From Candidatus Eiseniibacteriota bacterium (GTDB taxonomy: Bacteria > Eisenbacteria > RBG-16-71-46 > JAGVPR01), in assembly GCA_020052115.1 (NCBI GenBank), contig JAGVPR010000109.1:1-36995 (forward strand): a stretch of 36,995 nucleotides of DNA. Direction: 5' to 3'. Numbering within the stretch: the first letter of the stretch is position 1; each line of letters starts with the position of its first letter. A program made the translations under genes and the position numbers. The notes beneath the pieces are model-generated. The model had not been told where the DNA came from. It worked only from the letters and a program-made list of their open reading frames with translations, and ran no database searches. Of this stretch, positions 1 to 7,908 are shown in pieces.

Positions 1-1
1 C

Positions 2-364
2 AACGGCAAGCCGACGGACTGCTACTCGTGCCATCAGCCGGAATACGCCCAGACGACGAACCCGGATCACCAGGCCGCCGGTTTCCCGACTCTCTGCACG
101 CAGTGCCACAACACGACGCAGTGGGAGGGCGCGACCTTCAATCACGATGCGCTCTACTTCCCGATCTACTCGGGGAATCACCGGGGGCGGTGGGATGAGT
201 GCGCGGACTGTCACTACAATGCCAACGATTTCGGCGATTTCTCATGCATCATCTGTCATGAGCACAGCGATCAGCAGCAGGTGGATCGTGACCACCAAGG
301 GGAGTCGGGTTACCAGTACGGCCCTCGTACATGCTACGACTGCCACCCGAGGGGATCGCATTGA
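2..364 (+). CDS. Multiheme c-type cytochrome, C-terminal part (5' end outside window)
   Basis: The frame is open from the window edge to TGA at 362-364, giving the last 120 residues of a larger protein. Five CxxCH heme-attachment motifs are visible (CYSCH, CTQCH, CADCH, CIICH, CYDCH), plus several extra His residues that could be distal heme ligands. The His-rich spacing and the CYDCHP ending resemble the cytochrome c3/multiheme proteins of FCB-type bacteria. By family such proteins are exported, carry covalent heme, and transfer electrons in the periplasm or at the cell surface. The signal peptide and total heme count lie outside the window. The stop codon overlaps the next start by one base (TGATG), so the two products are probably made together. 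Heme binding is near certain; the redox partner is unknown. Confidence 0.9.
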   Translation, partial: NGKPTDCYSCHQPEYAQTTNPDHQAAGFPTLCTQCHNTTQWEGATFNHDALYFPIYSGNHRGRWDECADCHYNANDFGDFSCIICHEHSDQQQVDRDHQGESGYQYGPRTCYDCHPRGSH

Positions 365-1938
365 TGACAAGAATCAGGATGCTCCTGGTGCCGGCCGTGC
401 TGGCGGTTGTTCTCATCGCGTCCCTGTCCTCCGGCGGCGCCTCGGCCGCCGCCCCCACCGACAGCACGACGAGTCGCGTCCTGTACGTGACGGAAGGCGT
501 GGTCTACATAGACGCCGGTCGCGAGAAAGGACTGCGCGAGGGCGACATGATCCAGATCGTCCGGGGCGACTCCGTCGTTGCAGTCGCACATGTGACAGCA
601 CTTTCGAGCCGGGGCGCTGCCTGCGTGCGCATGCCGGGTGCCGGCCAGGTTGCGCCCGGCGACGTCGCGCGATTCGCGGAGCGGAATGAGGCTCGGCTCC
701 CAGAGTCCATAGCGCAGTCGGCACGCGGGCGAGTCCCCCGGCGAGCGTCGAATCCGCGCGGCCGTATCGGCGTCCGGATGCTGGCGATTCGCGACGGAAC
801 TGAGCCGCGCAGCGACATCTATCAACCGTCCATTGACGCCAGAATCAACGGCGCGCTATCCGACATGTTCGCGGTGGAGGTTGATCTTCGAGCCAGACAG
901 ACATACCGCCCGCAGGCCGAGGACGGGTCTCGCAACCTCACGCGCGTCCACCGGCTCGCGGTGGTGTGGCAGCGTCCCAATGCCCCCCTCAGGCTCACCG
1001 CTGGGCGGCTCTCGTCCCCTTCCCTCGCGACGGTCAGCGTGTTTGACGGAGGCCTCGCCGAATACAGGCGCAAGACGTGGAGCCTCGGTCTGTTCAGCGG
1101 AACCCAGCCAGAGCCCGAGACCTACGGATTGGACATGCACATCCGCGAACACGGGGGTTACGCCGAGCTTCGCGGGAGCCCCGGCGGCCGAGGGCGATAT
1201 GTCCTCACCGCAGGCGTCATCGGTTCGTATCAGAAGGGGCGCATCAATCGTGAATTCGGTTTCTTGCAGGCGCGGTATCTCGCACCGCGTTTCTCGGCGC
1301 ACTGGGCGCAGGAACTCGATGCGAACCGAAGCTGGAAGGCCGATGCGGGCGAACCCGCGCTGAGTCCGACAAGCACCTTCGCAAGCGCGCGCTACCGAGC
1401 TTTCGAGGCGCTCAGCTTCTCGTGCGGATACGACAACCGTCGCAACGTGCGTCTCTACCGCGATCAGGTCACGCCCGAGACGGAGTTCGATGACAGCTAC
1501 AGACAGGGGGTCTCGGGCGGCGCTGAGGTCCGGGTCTCGCGTTACAGCGCCTCGGCAGCGACGCGCTTCTCGCGCGGCGTATCTTCGGAGAAGACCGAAT
1601 CGCACACCTTTTCGGCCGAAGCCCGCTCCGTCACACGAATCGGCTTCACCATCGGCGGACGGAGCACGCGATTCGCGAGCTCCAGAGCCGAGGGGTGGCT
1701 CCACTCCGGCCACCTGGCCGTGCCGCTCGCCGGGACTCTCGGGGCCGACGTCGAGACGGGAATCCGGGACGAGCACGCTCGTCAGGCAGGACTCGATGGG
1801 TCGCGCCTCGTTTGGACCAGAGCGGATTTGACCGCAGCAATCGGACGCCGGTGGTTCGGGATCATCTCCGTGGAACGGGATGCCGGAGCGGGCGCCGATC
1901 AGATGCAGATCTACACAAGCCTGAGCTACAGGCTGTGA
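364..1938 (+). CDS. Predicted outer-membrane beta-barrel protein with N-terminal SH3-like domain
   Basis: This is a 524-residue protein. The ATG at 364 is chosen because it overlaps the cytochrome stop and is followed directly by a signal peptide (MTRIRM, then a hydrophobic run to about residue 28, Ala-rich cleavage region). Residues about 38-105 form a small beta domain of the 'YIDAG..KGLREGD' type seen in SH3-like/FlgT-C-like modules. From about residue 130 to the end the sequence alternates polar and hydrophobic or aromatic residues with many Arg, Tyr and Gly, and it closes with YTSLSYRL, as expected for an outer-membrane barrel. No exact family is recognised. Coupling to a multiheme cytochrome suggests a porin-like partner for electron transfer across the outer membrane, but this is inference. 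A structural or export role is also possible. Confidence 0.75.
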   Translation: MTRIRMLLVPAVLAVVLIASLSSGGASAAAPTDSTTSRVLYVTEGVVYIDAGREKGLREGDMIQIVRGDSVVAVAHVTALSSRGAACVRMPGAGQVAPGDVARFAERNEARLPESIAQSARGRVPRRASNPRGRIGVRMLAIRDGTEPRSDIYQPSIDARINGALSDMFAVEVDLRARQTYRPQAEDGSRNLTRVHRLAVVWQRPNAPLRLTAGRLSSPSLATVSVFDGGLAEYRRKTWSLGLFSGTQPEPETYGLDMHIREHGGYAELRGSPGGRGRYVLTAGVIGSYQKGRINREFGFLQARYLAPRFSAHWAQELDANRSWKADAGEPALSPTSTFASARYRAFEALSFSCGYDNRRNVRLYRDQVTPETEFDDSYRQGVSGGAEVRVSRYSASAATRFSRGVSSEKTESHTFSAEARSVTRIGFTIGGRSTRFASSRAEGWLHSGHLAVPLAGTLGADVETGIRDEHARQAGLDGSRLVWTRADLTAAIGRRWFGIISVERDAGAGADQMQIYTSLSYRL

Positions 1939-1945
1939 GCTAGCG

Positions 1946-1960
1946 GCCGGCCAGGCCGGC
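1946..1960 (+). other. Short GC-rich inverted repeat after the barrel gene
   Basis: GCCGGCC-A-GGCCGGC forms two 7-base arms a few bases after the stop of the barrel gene. There is no T-run, so terminator function is weak. The rest of the 220-base gap up to 2158 holds only a 10-base palindrome at 2066-2075. I see no convincing promoter in it. Confidence 0.25.
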
Positions 1961-2158
1961 GGGGCAAGAAGTTCCGCAATCCACGCTCGCGGTGCGGGGC
2001 GCCGGTTCCTCGTGCCACCCCGACATGCCTCCCCGCCGGCGGTTCTCGCGCACCACGCAGCTCCGCATCATGATGATCCTCCGACTTTCTGCTGAACGCG
2101 CAGCCGCCACGCACCGTCAGAGCGACAGGAAGCCACCCCCATGGAAAGGAGATCCAAC

Positions 2159-2899
2159 ATGTTGCGGAGCCTCCGCTCGCCGGCCCACTGCATTCTCGCG
2201 ACGTGCCTTGCCTGTGCCGCGGTCCTCGTCGCGGGTCAGGTCCCGCCGGCGGCCGCCGGCGAACGGCCGACCAAGATCGAGCGCCAGATCACCGTTGCCG
2301 GGAAGATGATTGATGAGATGCTGGTGGACAGCCCGAACTTTCTCGTTTCCGGCCGAGAGCCCACCGATGGATTCGAGATCGAGGACATGGGCGCGCTGTT
2401 CGTGTTCGAAGCGTCCTTGACCGGACCCGAGTGGGACTCCGAGCACGGTTCGCACTCCTGGTTCTGGCCGTGGAAGAAGCACAATCGGGTCTTCGTGATC
2501 AACCGCGGGCACAAGAGAGAGATCCTCATGGACGGCGATCAGATCGTCATCAAGGATGGCGACGTCCACATCTCGGACGGCGGTAAGCTCCGCAAGCTCG
2601 ACGACAGCGAGTGGGACACGATGGACGAGAAGACCTATCGCGAGCGGGAGCTCGAGACATACGAGCGCGCCAAGGCGGAGTTGGTGGATGCGCTCCTGGA
2701 CTGCGGCGACATGCTGACCGCTCTGCCGCCCGGCCAGACGGTAAGGATCGAAGCACGGCTGCGGGAAATCGAGCTGCCCGGCGACCGCGAGGTGCGCCGG
2801 CTCACTGTGCGCGCGAAGAGCGACGATCTTCGCTCGTACTCTGATGGCCGGCTCTCCGAGACCGACATGCGCGCGCGCGTCGAGATCAAGGAGTCGTAG
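2159..2899 (+). CDS. Exported protein of unknown function
   Basis: The protein has 246 residues. The ATG at 2159 is preferred over the in-frame ATG at 2141 because AAAGGAG at 2145-2151 sits seven bases before it and would otherwise lie inside the coding region. Residues 1-34 look like a signal peptide (Arg near the start, Ala/Cys-rich core, PPAAAGE cleavage region). The mature part is acidic and charged, with a Trp-rich stretch (HSWFWPWKK, about residues 100-108). A glycine/aspartate-rich beta segment with repeated DGD/DGG turns follows, then a charged helix (YRERELETYERAKAELVDALLD). I do not recognise a family and see no catalytic motif. It lies between a cytochrome/barrel pair and a secreted peptidase, all on the same strand, so an envelope role is likely. 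Confidence 0.75.
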   Translation: MLRSLRSPAHCILATCLACAAVLVAGQVPPAAAGERPTKIERQITVAGKMIDEMLVDSPNFLVSGREPTDGFEIEDMGALFVFEASLTGPEWDSEHGSHSWFWPWKKHNRVFVINRGHKREILMDGDQIVIKDGDVHISDGGKLRKLDDSEWDTMDEKTYRERELETYERAKAELVDALLDCGDMLTALPPGQTVRIEARLREIELPGDREVRRLTVRAKSDDLRSYSDGRLSETDMRARVEIKES

Positions 2900-2905
2900 T
2901 TCCGG

Positions 2906-2949
2906 GCGGCCCGGGCTCTCTCGCTCGCCTTCCGCGAGGTCCGGGCCGC
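2906..2949 (+). terminator. Large hairpin after the exported-protein gene, possible terminator
   Basis: GCGGCCCGG at 2906-2914 pairs perfectly with CCGGGCCGC at 2941-2949. An inner stem pairs CTCGC (2920-2924) with GCGAG (2934-2938). It begins seven bases after the stop codon. No U-tract follows, so this may be a transcript-end stabiliser rather than a classical intrinsic terminator. Confidence 0.45.
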
Positions 2950-3006
2950 ATCGGCCCCGCAAAGGCCTCGAAAGGAGAGAGCTAGCTCCGCTGGCGCTCT
3001 TTTCGC

Positions 3007-3035
3007 TGGATGACGGGCGCAACTTGTGGTAAAAT
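3007..3035 (+). promoter_or_regulatory. Predicted extended -10 promoter for the M28 peptidase
   Basis: TGGTAAAAT at 3027-3035 is an extended -10 element (TGn plus TAAAAT). The -35 position 17 bases upstream (TGGATG, 3007-3012) matches only partly, which is normal for extended -10 promoters. Predicted transcription starts near 3042, about 47 bases before the ATG. The position just after the large hairpin supports a separate transcription unit. Confidence 0.5.
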
Positions 3036-3088
3036 CACTAGTTGCATGGTGCCCGGCAAGTCCGACCTTCAGCGTAGGGGGCATAGAC

Positions 3089-5581
3089 ATGAAGAACACG
3101 GTACCGCTCCTCATCCTGCTTCTGCTCGTCGTTCTCCCCGCCGTTGCGTTCACAGAGGCGCCGCAGCGGGCCCTCGTCGTCGTAGACGATCCAACGTCCG
3201 GCACGGCGGCCGCGCTTCTCGACTCGGGCATCCCTGTGGTGCGAGACATGGGGCGGTACTTGCTCGTGGCCGCCGAGGCGGCGGATCTTGGAAGGCTCGC
3301 CGGCATCTCTCCCCGCTGGCGGATCCTCGACAGCTCGATGGGGGCGAAGACCTACTACACGGTCACGCTCCGCGACGAGGCGCAAATCGCCGGGCTTCGG
3401 ACCCTCGCTCGCGTGCTGGCGGCCGATCGCTACGATGCGGTGGTCGAGGCTTCCGAGGCGGATGCTGCGGCCATCGTCGCCGCCGGCTACGATGTCGCCC
3501 GGGTGTTCATTCGGCCGGTGCGCCTGCCGCGCGACGCCAGCGAGGCGACCTCCACGGCCGCCAAGGTCGCCGACCCGATCATCCAGGGGATGGTCGGCGC
3601 GGTGAACGGCACCAATGTTGACGCCAACGTGCAGCGCCTCCAGAACTTCGTGACGCGCTACTGCACGACTGACAGCGCCCAGGCGGCCGCGAACTGGATC
3701 CAGTCGAAGTTCCTCTCGTTCGGGATCACCGACGTTCAGTTCGAGGCGATTCCCGGCGGCTACAAGCCGAACGTCGTCGCGACGATCCCGGGCACAGGGG
3801 ATCCCACGAAGATCATCGTGCTCGGCGCGCACTACGATTCGTACGCTCAGACCAACAACGCCCCCGGCGCGGACGACAACGCCTCGGGGACGTCCTGCGT
3901 CATCGAGACGGCGCGCATCCTGAGCCAGTATGAGTTCAACTACACGATCAAGTTCGTCGCATTCGGGGCCGAGGAGTTGGGTCTCTACGGCAGCGAGGCC
4001 TTCGCGGCCAACTCGGCCGCGCGCGGGGACGACATCCTCGCCGCGGTCTGCGTGGACATGATCGGCTACCTGGCCGGCGGCGACGTCCTGGACCTCGACA
4101 TCATCCGGAACACGAGTTCCCAGTGGATCCAGACGCTCGCGTTCCAGTGCGCGACCGACTACGTCCCCGGATTCGCGACCGTGAACGGCACGATCCCGGG
4201 AGGCGCGAGCAGCGATCATGCGTCGTTCTGGGCGCATGGATACGATTCGATCCTCTTCTTCGAAGACAGCGGGTCCTACAGTCCGTACATCCATACGACG
4301 AGCGACGTGGTCGGCACGAGCTACAACAGCCCGACGCTGGCGCGGAACTCGGTGAAGACGGCGGTCGGCCTCGTGGCCACCCTCGCCCAGCCGTTCGTGA
4401 TCGGCATCACGCACACGCCGCTGGCCGACACGGGGGATTCGGTCAATCCGTACCGCGTCGCCGCGACGATCACCGCGGCCGGCACGCTCAACCCCGACTC
4501 GCTCCTCGTGCGCTACGACACGGGCTCGGGGTTCCAGGCGGTTCAAATGACGCCCACCGGCACCGCGGACGAGTATGAAGCTCTCATCCCCGCCCAGGCG
4601 CCGGGGACGTTCGTGGACTACTACATCGTGGCCGAGGATACGAACGCCAACCGGAGAACCGATCCGGTGAATGCGCCGGCCACGGTGCACAGCTTCTTCG
4701 TGGGCACGCTGTCGGTCATCCTTGCCGATGATTTCGAGTCGGCGGGGAGCTGGACGGTCGGGGCGGCGGGCGACAACGCGACCACGGGTGTCTGGCAACG
4801 CGGGGATCCTCAGGGGACGACCACTGGAACCGCTCAGGTTCAGCCCGAGGATGACCACACCGGGGCGCCGGGCATCAACTGCTATGCCACGCAGCTCGCA
4901 GCCGGAACGAGCGTCGGCCAGTACGATGTTGACAACGGCAAGACGACTCTCCTCTCGCCGGTCTTCGATCTCTCCAGCTACACCGTGGCGTTCGTGTCGT
5001 ACTGGCGGTGGTACACGAACAGCCTCGGCTCCGGGGCCGGCGACGATTACTGGCAGGTCCAGGTGACGAACAACGGAACGACCTGGGTGGATCTGGAGTA
5101 CACCTTGGAGAACCGCAACTCCTGGGCGCAGTACTCCTTCCAGCTGCACCAGTACATCACGCTGACGGCGAACGTGCGCTTCCGGTTCATTGCAAGCGAC
5201 GTCAACCTCGCCTCGCTCGTCGAGGCGGCGGTGGACGATTTTTCGATCACCGGCTTCGAGCCCGTCATCTCGGTCGAGGAGGGTGGTGCGGACGCGCCGC
5301 GGCGTGTGATCTTGGCCGAGAGCCGTCCGAATCCGTTCAATCCGCGAACCGAGATCCGGTACTTCGTTCCCGCCCCGGGACAGAAGGTCACGCTGCGGAT
5401 CTACGATGTCTCCGGGCGCAAGGTGCGCTCACTCCTCCAGGGCGAGCGGGTTTCGGGCTGGAGCGCGACGGCCTGGAACGGCAACGACGAGGGCGGCGCT
5501 CCAGCGGCGTCGGGCGTGTATTTCTGCAGGCTCGAGGCGGGGAACAAGGTTCTCTCGAGGAGGCTCGTCCTTATCCGGTGA
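3089..5581 (+). CDS. Secreted M28-family zinc metallopeptidase with C-terminal FlgD-like sorting domain
   Basis: The protein has 830 residues. The ATG at 3089 has AGGGGG seven bases upstream and begins a signal peptide (MKNTVPLLILLLLVV); the longer in-frame start at 3026 would overlap the promoter. The M28 zinc site is complete: His248 (GAHYDS), Asp262 (GADDNASG), Glu295/Glu296 (GAEELGLYGS), Asp323 (VDMIGYL) and His402 (YIHTTSD). By family it is an aminopeptidase or carboxypeptidase using two zinc ions. After the catalytic domain come an Ig-like segment (about 440-540), a MAM/jelly-roll-like domain (about 545-730), and a FlgD-like C-terminal domain (about 745-830) with PNPFNP, YDVSGRKVR and SGVYFCRL. 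That last domain is commonly a secretion or anchoring signal in FCB bacteria. The protein is probably extracellular and involved in peptide scavenging. The terminator at 5612 ends the unit. Confidence 0.95.
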   Translation: MKNTVPLLILLLLVVLPAVAFTEAPQRALVVVDDPTSGTAAALLDSGIPVVRDMGRYLLVAAEAADLGRLAGISPRWRILDSSMGAKTYYTVTLRDEAQIAGLRTLARVLAADRYDAVVEASEADAAAIVAAGYDVARVFIRPVRLPRDASEATSTAAKVADPIIQGMVGAVNGTNVDANVQRLQNFVTRYCTTDSAQAAANWIQSKFLSFGITDVQFEAIPGGYKPNVVATIPGTGDPTKIIVLGAHYDSYAQTNNAPGADDNASGTSCVIETARILSQYEFNYTIKFVAFGAEELGLYGSEAFAANSAARGDDILAAVCVDMIGYLAGGDVLDLDIIRNTSSQWIQTLAFQCATDYVPGFATVNGTIPGGASSDHASFWAHGYDSILFFEDSGSYSPYIHTTSDVVGTSYNSPTLARNSVKTAVGLVATLAQPFVIGITHTPLADTGDSVNPYRVAATITAAGTLNPDSLLVRYDTGSGFQAVQMTPTGTADEYEALIPAQAPGTFVDYYIVAEDTNANRRTDPVNAPATVHSFFVGTLSVILADDFESAGSWTVGAAGDNATTGVWQRGDPQGTTTGTAQVQPEDDHTGAPGINCYATQLAAGTSVGQYDVDNGKTTLLSPVFDLSSYTVAFVSYWRWYTNSLGSGAGDDYWQVQVTNNGTTWVDLEYTLENRNSWAQYSFQLHQYITLTANVRFRFIASDVNLASLVEAAVDDFSITGFEPVISVEEGGADAPRRVILAESRPNPFNPRTEIRYFVPAPGQKVTLRIYDVSGRKVRSLLQGERVSGWSATAWNGNDEGGAPAASGVYFCRLEAGNKVLSRRLVLIR

Positions 5582-5611
5582 GCACTCAGCGGTGAGAATG
5601 CGCAAAGCGGG

Positions 5612-5644
5612 GGAGGCGCTGGACAGACCGGCGCCTCCTTTCTT
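5612..5644 (+). terminator. Intrinsic terminator after the M28 peptidase
   Basis: An 11-bp stem (5612-5622 with 5628-5638, one G-T pair) closes on the loop ACAGA and is followed directly by TTTCTT. It lies 30 bases after the stop codon. Confidence 0.85.
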
Positions 5645-5833
5645 GTTGGTGCGCTTGCGGCGGCCGCCGGGCAGTATCCAACGCGCCATTGCAGGATGCA
5701 CGGCGCCGGGGTTCGCTCCAACCACAAAGGCGCAGATGAAGAAAGCGCCGCGGACTTCCGAAAGTCAAAGTTGAGTCACTCCTCGGGCCCCGCGGGATTC
5801 ACACCGCCGTCCGACATCGGTGCGGAGGTCCAG

Positions 5834-7525
5834 ATGCCCAACAGTAGTGATGCGAAGAAGATACTCATCGTGGATGACAGCGCCACCTCCATCGAGGCCA
5901 TGCGCGTCCTCCTGACCGGCGCGGGCCATGAGGTCGCGACGGGAAGGGACGGCATTGAGGGAATCACCTGCGCCTATCGGGATCATCCTGATCTCATCGT
6001 ATCCGACATCGTGATGCCGGAGCTCGACGGCTACCAGATGTGCCGGCTCCTGAAGTCGGATCCGTTGACGGGACACCTGCCGGTCATTCTCCTCACCGGT
6101 CTCAACGACCAACTCGATCGGTTCTGGGCCTCACAGGCGGGGGCTGATCTGTTCGTCGGGAAGAACGTGGCGCAGACGGAACTCCTCCCCGCGATCTCTA
6201 GGCTGCTTGCGACGGCAGCGCCGCGACCGCCATTCCTGACGTCTGGCGAACTACGCACGAAGCCGGACATGTCCGGCAGCGGCATTAAGTCCCGCGTCGC
6301 GCATCTTCTCGATAGACTTCTCTTCGACTCCACGGTCGTGAGCGGCCTGCGGCGCATCGGTCATCATTCGCAGGACCCTGCGACGCTGGCGGCGGAAGTG
6401 CTCGCCTTCCTCACCGCGCTTCTCGACTTCCGTCTGGCCGTTCTTACGCTCCCGTTGTTCCGTGGCGATGTGGACTATGTGATGGCCCGAGAGCCGGGCG
6501 CCGAGAACGATGTTGACGTGCTCGTTCAGGGAAGTCCGCGTTCAGAGACGGTGCGCCGGGAGATCGTCGCGTCGGGCGGGTTGGCGGGGAGCGAGGGACG
6601 AGGATCTCAGAAGGCGCGCCGTGGGCTCCACATCTGCCAGATCCCGCTCGAAGCTCGTGGCGAACCGTGCGGCGCGCTCTCTCTGATGCTGCGCGGCCAA
6701 CCGAAGGTGCACACGCAACTCGTCCTCGATCTCGTTCGGGAGGAGTTGTCGCTCGTAGCGGATTATCTTGTCCGCATGAATCGTCTCGAGGGTCTCCGCT
6801 CTGATTTCCAGGCGATGGTCGTCCACGATCTGCGCTCGCCGCTGTCGGGACTGCTCGAATCAGCAGAACTCCTGCTCAGCGAGGCAGCGGGACCCTTGAC
6901 CGAGGAGCAGCGGATGTTTCTGGATCTCAATCGCGACTCATCCCGCTCGATGCTGGGCCTCGTGAACGATCTCCTCGACCTGAGCAAGATCGAGGCTGGT
7001 CGCATGGAGCTTCGGCTCGATGATGTCGAACTGCTCGATCTCGCGGCCGAAGTGCTTCCTCTCTACCGTCTGCAGGCTGAGAAAGCCGGCTTGACCCTGC
7101 TCGATGAGCCATCAGCGCGGCCGGCGCTCTTCCGCGCGGACAAGGAGAAGCTCAAGCAACTGATGGGAAACTTGCTCTCGAATGCGATCAAGTTCACGCC
7201 CGTCGGCGGAACGGTTCGGTTCGGCTGGCGCGTGGAATCCGACACGGATGAATCCACGATGGAATTCTATGTGGCCGACACGGGAAGCGGAATCGCTGCG
7301 GACCAGATTCCGCTGCTGTTCGAGAAGTATCGGCAGACCGACACGGGGCGCCAGACCAAGGCCAAGGGCACGGGCCTGGGGCTCGCGATCTGCCGCAGCA
7401 TCGTGGAGGCGCATGAATGGACGATTGACGTCAAGAGCGAGGTTGGTCAGGGGACGATGTTCTCGATCCGGGTTCCTCTGCCGGTTCCTTCGCAGTCGGC
7501 CGGAGCTCTACCGCTCGCAGCCTGA
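5834..7525 (+). CDS. Soluble response regulator-histidine kinase hybrid (N-terminal REC, C-terminal HisKA/HATPase)
   Basis: The protein has 563 residues. The ATG at 5834 is chosen because GGAGGT (5824-5829) precedes it and the REC domain starts right after; the upstream in-frame ATG at 5696 adds low-complexity sequence. REC: residues 10-125 with Asp14/Asp15, phospho-acceptor Asp58 (VSDIVMPELDG), Thr88 and Lys110. A middle region (about 150-310) may be a GAF-like sensor but is not clearly recognisable. HisKA: phosphorylated His331 (VVHDLRSPLSG). HATPase_c: N box (NLLSNAIKF), G1 (DTGSGI), F box (LFEKYRQ) and G2 (GTGLGLAI). There are no membrane segments, so it is cytosolic. It converges on the che operon, whose CheA could feed its REC domain, but no direct link is shown. 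REC-first architecture suggests a phosphorelay node rather than a primary sensor. Confidence 0.93.
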   Translation: MPNSSDAKKILIVDDSATSIEAMRVLLTGAGHEVATGRDGIEGITCAYRDHPDLIVSDIVMPELDGYQMCRLLKSDPLTGHLPVILLTGLNDQLDRFWASQAGADLFVGKNVAQTELLPAISRLLATAAPRPPFLTSGELRTKPDMSGSGIKSRVAHLLDRLLFDSTVVSGLRRIGHHSQDPATLAAEVLAFLTALLDFRLAVLTLPLFRGDVDYVMAREPGAENDVDVLVQGSPRSETVRREIVASGGLAGSEGRGSQKARRGLHICQIPLEARGEPCGALSLMLRGQPKVHTQLVLDLVREELSLVADYLVRMNRLEGLRSDFQAMVVHDLRSPLSGLLESAELLLSEAAGPLTEEQRMFLDLNRDSSRSMLGLVNDLLDLSKIEAGRMELRLDDVELLDLAAEVLPLYRLQAEKAGLTLLDEPSARPALFRADKEKLKQLMGNLLSNAIKFTPVGGTVRFGWRVESDTDESTMEFYVADTGSGIAADQIPLLFEKYRQTDTGRQTKAKGTGLGLAICRSIVEAHEWTIDVKSEVGQGTMFSIRVPLPVPSQSAGALPLAA

Positions 7526-7568
7526 GCGGCGCGGGTTGCGCGGGGTTTCCGCAAGCAGGGGCAAGCGC

Positions 7569-7874
7569 TCAGCGTTCGCCGGACAGCTCCTGGGCGAGCC
7601 CGCCGGCGGTCCAGAACGCAGTGATGGATCGGGGCGCGCCGCAGAAGAGAACCCGACCCCCGCGGCGTTGCGTCGCCCGCCTGAGCGCCAGCAAGATCTG
7701 TGTGGCGGAGGTGTCTATCGCCGTCGCCGCGTGCAGATGGATGCTGACCTCGTTGCCACCGCTCTTCGCGGCCTCTCTCGCGGCGTCGTGCAGCGACGCT
7801 GAGTCGAAGATGTCAACAGTGCCGGAGAGCAGCAGAACGCAGCCGGCATCCGATGTCATGTACTCAGCTGGCAT
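7569..7874 (-). CDS. Small STAS-domain protein (anti-sigma factor antagonist type)
   Basis: The protein has 101 residues and is a single STAS domain. AAAGGAGG lies nine bases before the ATG. The expected beta-alpha pattern is present (VLLLSGTVDIFDS, then SIHLHAATAIDTSATQILLALRRA, then GGRVLFCGA). Thr55/Ser56 after Asp54 stand where SpoIIAA-type proteins carry the Ser that is phosphorylated by a partner kinase. It is the last gene of the che operon, 34 bases after cheB. By family such proteins switch partners with HATPase kinases or form scaffolds. Here it could regulate CheA output or link chemotaxis to another pathway. No anti-sigma kinase or PP2C phosphatase gene is nearby, so its partner is unknown. 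Confidence 0.85.
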   Translation of the reverse strand: MPAEYMTSDAGCVLLLSGTVDIFDSASLHDAAREAAKSGGNEVSIHLHAATAIDTSATQILLALRRATQRRGGRVLFCGAPRSITAFWTAGGLAQELSGER

Positions 7875-7908
7875 GATTTCCGGCCTCCTTTGACCGGCCG
7901 CAACCCGC

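Noticed and set aside
3038..5149. 703-residue open frame on the minus strand
   Set aside because: It lies fully opposite the M28 peptidase, has low-complexity Arg/Val/Asp-rich sequence and no family motif. High GC content creates such frames.
7526..7568. Hairpin between the kinase gene and the STAS gene as a terminator
   Set aside because: Only a five-base stem with a long loop and no T-run.
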